Source: Cerasicoccus sp. TK19100 (GTDB lineage Bacteria; Verrucomicrobiota; Verrucomicrobiia; Opitutales; Cerasicoccaceae). Taken from it: a stretch of 64,000 nt of DNA. The notes beneath the pieces are model-generated. The model was not told the DNA's origin. It was given only the letters and a program-made list of their open reading frames with translations, and did not search any database. A program made the translations under genes and the position numbers. The stretch lies in the NCBI RefSeq assembly GCF_027257155.1, contig NZ_JAPWDU010000005.1, positions 496,001 through 560,000 on the forward strand. The letters run 5' to 3'. Positions 61,385-64,000 of the stretch are shown here, piece after piece (position 1 is the first letter of the stretch; every line of letters starts with the position of its first letter).

Positions 61385-61996
61385 TTACGGAACTATAATA
61401 TCCGTGTCCGCGCGCAGCCAGCGCTCCATTTTCTCAATGAGTTGCGCGGCGACTTCCTCGCGACAGGGCTCCAACTCGGCCAGGGGGTTGCCGATGATTT
61501 CCTTGGCGCGATCCTGCTCGCTCTTGGTCAGGTTGCGCAGCCACTGCTGGCGAACGGCGTAGCCTTCGTCGGCGGCGTAGCGGTAGAGGGACTTCAGGTA
61601 AACGCAGTGTGGCAGCGGCGAGTCCTCAAAGGCCGAGAGCGCATCGACTGCCAGTTGGGTGGTTGGTGCAAAAAATTCGGTGTGCTGCAGGTTGCGCCAG
61701 ATCAGCTCGCCCAAACGGGTGGCAAGCTGGAGTGAGCGGTAGCGCCGCGCAATGCCGGTATGTCGGTGCTCCAGGCTGTATTCTTTCAGAAACCAGGCAC
61801 CCGTCGTTGACGAGCTTTCGAGGTGAAACGTCGCGCGGTCAAAAATGTCCGGGCCACCAGTGGTTTTGCTGGAGCGCCGCCACATGATGACGAGTCGGCC
61901 ATCCTCGGCGCTGAGGGCGTGCAGGCGTAGAAAGCGTTCGCCGGAAACGGTGGCGGCGAGGACCACGCCGCTGGTCTGCAGCTCGCGCGCGGGCAT
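61385..61996 (-). CDS. Divergent RecO-like DNA repair protein
   Basis: The 203-residue protein has an N-terminal OB-like part (TSGVVLAATVSGERFLRLH, then EDGRLVIMWRR and DIFDRATFHLE). A helical part with RYRSLQLATRLGELIWRNL and PTTQLAVDALSAFED resembles the central region of RecO. The C-terminal zinc part of RecO is not recognisable. RecO helps RecR and RecF load RecA on gaps. The match is from overall order, not firm motifs, so it could be an unrelated small protein. The DUF502 gene ends three bases upstream. Confidence 0.5.
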   Translation of the reverse strand: MPARELQTSGVVLAATVSGERFLRLHALSAEDGRLVIMWRRSSKTTGGPDIFDRATFHLESSSTTGAWFLKEYSLEHRHTGIARRYRSLQLATRLGELIWRNLQHTEFFAPTTQLAVDALSAFEDSPLPHCVYLKSLYRYAADEGYAVRQQWLRNLTKSEQDRAKEIIGNPLAELEPCREEVAAQLIEKMERWLRADTDIIVP

Positions 61997-61999
61997 GGC

Positions 62000-62689
62000 C
62001 TAGGCGCGGGAGGCAGGTTCTTCGGTGGTTAGCTCCTCGGGCGGAGCCTTGACGTGCTTGCTTTGGGGCAGCGGGTAGGGCGGGGAAACCGCACCGCCCG
62101 ACACGATCAATTTCATGCCGTCGGTGACCGACATTTCCATTGGAATGATTTCATCCTTGGGCACCATTAGCAGGAAGCCGCTGGTGGGATTGGGCGTCGT
62201 TGGTACGAAGATGTTCACCACCTCGGCACCGGTCTTGTGTTGGACCTCGCCTTTGGCGTCGCTCGTCAGGAAGCCGAGGACATAGACGCCTTTGCGTGGG
62301 TATTCGGTCAGCACGACCTTTTGAAACACGGCCTTCTGTTGCTTGCTAAAAGTGTCGACGATCTGCTTGACCGTTTTGTAAACGGCATTGATGAACGGCA
62401 GGGCCTCGATCATGCGCTCACCGAGATTGATAAAAATGCGGCCGATGAAATACCGCGATAGAAAACCCACTACGGTGATCACGAACAAGACGATTAGGAT
62501 CGCCGCGATTTTGAGCAGCAGGTCAATGCCGGGCAGATTCTTGAAGTCTTCCGAGACGAACTTGAAAATAGCATCGCTAGCGGGCGCGCCAATTTTGGTC
62601 AGCATGAAGTTGACGACAAATATCGTCACACCCATTGGCGTAATGATAACGAGCCCAGCGATGAAGGCGTTGCGCAGTTGGCGAAGCAT
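62000..62689 (-). CDS. DUF502 family membrane protein
   Basis: The 229-residue protein begins LRQLRNAFIAGLVIITPMGV and has a second membrane segment IAAILIVLFVITVVGFLSRY. The soluble part has GERMIEALPFINAVYKTVKQ, then FQKVVLTEYPRKGVYVLGF and VNIFVPTTPNPTSGFLLMVP, all DUF502 hallmarks. The family is widespread with no settled function. It lies between the RecO-like gene and a small anchored protein gene, all on the minus strand in one likely operon. Confidence 0.93.
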   Translation of the reverse strand: MLRQLRNAFIAGLVIITPMGVTIFVVNFMLTKIGAPASDAIFKFVSEDFKNLPGIDLLLKIAAILIVLFVITVVGFLSRYFIGRIFINLGERMIEALPFINAVYKTVKQIVDTFSKQQKAVFQKVVLTEYPRKGVYVLGFLTSDAKGEVQHKTGAEVVNIFVPTTPNPTSGFLLMVPKDEIIPMEMSVTDGMKLIVSGGAVSPPYPLPQSKHVKAPPEELTTEEPASRA

Positions 62690-62705
62690 AGGTGCGGTCA
62701 GAAAA

Positions 62706-63092
62706 TTATTGTGGCGCGTCTGGATAGAGCAATTGTGGCAGGCCGAAGAGAAGGAAAATGATCAGGCCGGCCAGAAAGATGGCTGCCAAAATGCAACCAA
62801 GCTTCGATGATCCGTCAAACCCGCCGGGTTTAAAATCATTGGAGATTACCGCTTCGGGAGCGTCGTTGGCAGGTGCGGGGGATGGGGGAGCGGATTGAGC
62901 CGCGGCAATTGCCACCGCTGGCTCTGGCTTGGTGTCGGTCTTGGTCGGCTCGGGGGTAGAGAGTGATTCGTTTGGCTTAGACGGTGTGGGCGCAGGCTGG
63001 CCCTCCAACTGCGCAATCTGGCGGTCAAGCCAGGCAAGGTGCTCGCGCATTTTTTCGCGCTGGGCGCGTAATTCGTTCAGGTCGAAGGACAT
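62706..63092 (-). CDS. Small tail-anchored protein with coiled coil and Pro/Ala linker
   Basis: The 128-residue protein starts with a short coiled coil (LNELRAQREKMREHLAWLDR), followed by a proline- and alanine-rich linker (about 35-85). One C-terminal membrane segment follows (LGCILAAIFLAGLIIFLLFG). I do not recognise the family. It sits 16 bases upstream of the DUF502 gene and 52 bases after the rpmA terminator, so it is likely the first gene of a new unit. Confidence 0.65.
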   Translation of the reverse strand: MSFDLNELRAQREKMREHLAWLDRQIAQLEGQPAPTPSKPNESLSTPEPTKTDTKPEPAVAIAAAQSAPPSPAPANDAPEAVISNDFKPGGFDGSSKLGCILAAIFLAGLIIFLLFGLPQLLYPDAPQ

Positions 63093-63144
63093 GTTGCTCG
63101 TAGAGTCAGTTGTCGATACTGCGAATTAGCCCGTTTGAGGCGAG

Positions 63145-63180
63145 CAATAAAAAGGCGCCTTCCGAAATGGAAAGGCGCCT
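63145..63180 (-). terminator. Rho-independent terminator of the rplU-rpmA operon
   Basis: On the minus strand AGGCGCCTTTCC (from 63180) pairs with GGAAGGCGCCT around a short loop, followed by a T-run at about 63145-63152. It follows the rpmA stop by about 23 bases. Confidence 0.9.
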
Positions 63181-63203
63181 GTAAAGCGTTCTGCGTTAGC
63201 CGC

Positions 63204-63461
63204 TTAGGCTTCGACAGCGTGCGGAACGACTTGCACCTTGCGGTGAAGCTTGTCCCACTCGACGACGCCGTCTTCGAGGGCAAAGAGGGTGAAGTCTCTG
63301 CCCTTGCCGACGTTGGTGCCGGGGTGGAAGCGAGTGCCACGCTGACGGATCAGAATGTTGCCGGCGCGAACTTTTTCGCCACCGAACTTCTTGATGCCGA
63401 GGCGCTTGCTTTCGCTGTCGCGTCCGTTCTTGGAAGTTCCTTGTCCTTTTTTATGAGCCAT
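63204..63461 (-). CDS. rpmA: 50S ribosomal protein L27
   Basis: The 85-residue protein starts [20 protein letters not shown] and continues [20 protein letters not shown], then [20 protein letters not shown]. It is the classic L27 sequence. The N-terminus is the short, unprocessed type that reaches the peptidyl transferase centre, without the Firmicutes leader. It is preceded by rplU (six bases) and followed by a strong terminator. Confidence 0.98.
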   Translation of the reverse strand: MAHKKGQGTSKNGRDSESKRLGIKKFGGEKVRAGNILIRQRGTRFHPGTNVGKGRDFTLFALEDGVVEWDKLHRKVQVVPHAVEA

Positions 63462-63467
63462 GACGTA

Positions 63468-63782
63468 TTAGGCGTTGATGGATTCAATCTTGATGACCGA
63501 AAGCTCCTGGCGGTGACCACGGGTGCGGCGGTAGCCCATCCGGCGGTGCATCTTGTGGATAATCACTTTCTTGTCGCGCTTGTTTTCGAGGATGGTGGCC
63601 GTAGCGCTGGCGCCGTCCACGTAGGGTGCGCCAAACTTGGTTTCCGCTCCTTCGCCCACGCAAAGTACTTTGTCGAGGGTGACGGTGTCGCCAGCTTGCG
63701 TGTCCTTATAACGGTTCACGAAGATCACATCACCTTCGGTGACGATGAATTGGCGGCCTTGAGTTTCAATGGTTGCTTTCAT
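63468..63782 (-). CDS. rplU: 50S ribosomal protein L21
   Basis: The 104-residue protein starts [20 protein letters not shown] and contains [20 protein letters not shown], the L21 signature. It binds 23S rRNA with L20. It is the first gene of the rplU-rpmA operon, the usual bacterial order. The promoter should lie in 63783-63921; I see no clear -35/-10 pair there. Confidence 0.98.
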   Translation of the reverse strand: MKATIETQGRQFIVTEGDVIFVNRYKDTQAGDTVTLDKVLCVGEGAETKFGAPYVDGASATATILENKRDKKVIIHKMHRRMGYRRTRGHRQELSVIKIESINA

Positions 63783-63921
63783 TTTGGAAAATGGGAAAAC
63801 CGCCTAAAAAAGCGGATTACAGCCCCAACGCAAGGATTTTTGTAAGAAATGCGTAGTTTTTTAACAGAAAGATCGGGAAGAGCGGGATTTCCATCGCCCC
63901 TGGTTAATTCTAGCTGTTGCC

Positions 63922-64000
63922 TTAGCAGGCATATCGTTTTTTCAAATCCTCAAGGTCATGATAGATGATTCCCTCAAAAAAAGGTTTACCGCGTTCAATC
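63922..64000 (-). CDS. C-terminal end of an unidentified protein, cut by window edge
   Basis: The last 25 codons before a TAA at 63922-63924 read IERGKPFFEGIIYHDLEDL then KKRYAC. The composition is protein-like and the frame is open to the window end. It is too short for a family call. It would be the gene upstream of rplU on the same strand, 139 bases away. Confidence 0.4.
   Translation of the reverse strand, partial: IERGKPFFEGIIYHDLEDLKKRYAC

Overview
The window reads as chromosomal DNA from a marine or otherwise polysaccharide-degrading member of the Verrucomicrobiota, most likely Opitutae (Puniceicoccales-type). The reasons are: a 52-residue small basic protein of a kind known from the Verrucomicrobiota/Chlamydiota/Planctomycetota lineage; a 619-residue GreA with the long N-terminal extension also seen in chlamydiae; a large exported beta-helix protein ending in a DPDGDG-type C-terminal region; sulfatases, a GH78 rhamnosidase and a multi-CBM GH16 without any SusC/SusD pair; and dispersed intergenic palindromes. 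Identification rests on reading the sequence only; no searches were run. No tRNA, rRNA, CRISPR array, insertion sequence or prophage was found.

Layout. 1-6902 (minus strand) is a surface-polysaccharide operon: a GbsR-type regulator, a NusG/RfaH-like antiterminator, a WecG/TagA-like glycosyltransferase, a Wzy/WaaL-like polytopic protein, Wzm/Wzt ABC exporter subunits and two family 2 glycosyltransferases, the last cut by the window edge. 7121-10215 is a secreted GH16 enzyme with carbohydrate-binding modules, broken by a one-base frameshift. 10699-19205 carries an RRM protein, a fatty acid desaturase, a CPT-like kinase, a Tdi1-like immunity protein, RsmB, long GreA, an ArsR-methyltransferase fusion and an EcsC protein, with several repeat elements between them. 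19364-25579 encodes a 2071-residue exported beta-helix protein. 25691-31322 holds argG, NAD kinase, a GYF membrane protein, a YihY/BrkB protein, the small basic protein and a YceH protein.

31326-34432 is a BNR-4 propeller protein next to a Tat-exported sulfatase. 34512-36000 is an AT-richer patch with a DUF2442/DUF4160 pair and an unknown membrane protein, followed by a repeat-filled gap. 36753-40148 has gpmA, a HAD-like protein lacking its nucleophile and a TPR protein. 40233-44596 is an unusual locus: a small roadblock-like protein, a roadblock-like/TM/SUMF1 membrane protein and an orphan PstS-like lipoprotein in one operon, with a coiled-coil gene diverging from it. 45725-52130 is a compact carbohydrate cluster (TPR-like protein, GH78, sulfatase, LamG protein, AraC regulator, PhyH dioxygenase) whose enzymes lack visible signal peptides, suggesting intracellular breakdown of a sulfated rhamnose-containing glycan. 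52202-64000 is mostly housekeeping: two TPR membrane proteins, glyoxalase I, pyrE, SirB1-like, aroE, an LMW-PTP-like protein, prepilin peptidase, a LolA-like protein, a RecO-like protein, a DUF502 protein and rplU-rpmA.

The most unusual items are the roadblock/SUMF1/PstS locus, an exactly phased 23-bp tandem array at 12311-12494, paired palindromic elements with compensatory changes at 36433-36565, the frameshifted GH16, and the apparently cytoplasmic GH78/sulfatase cluster.
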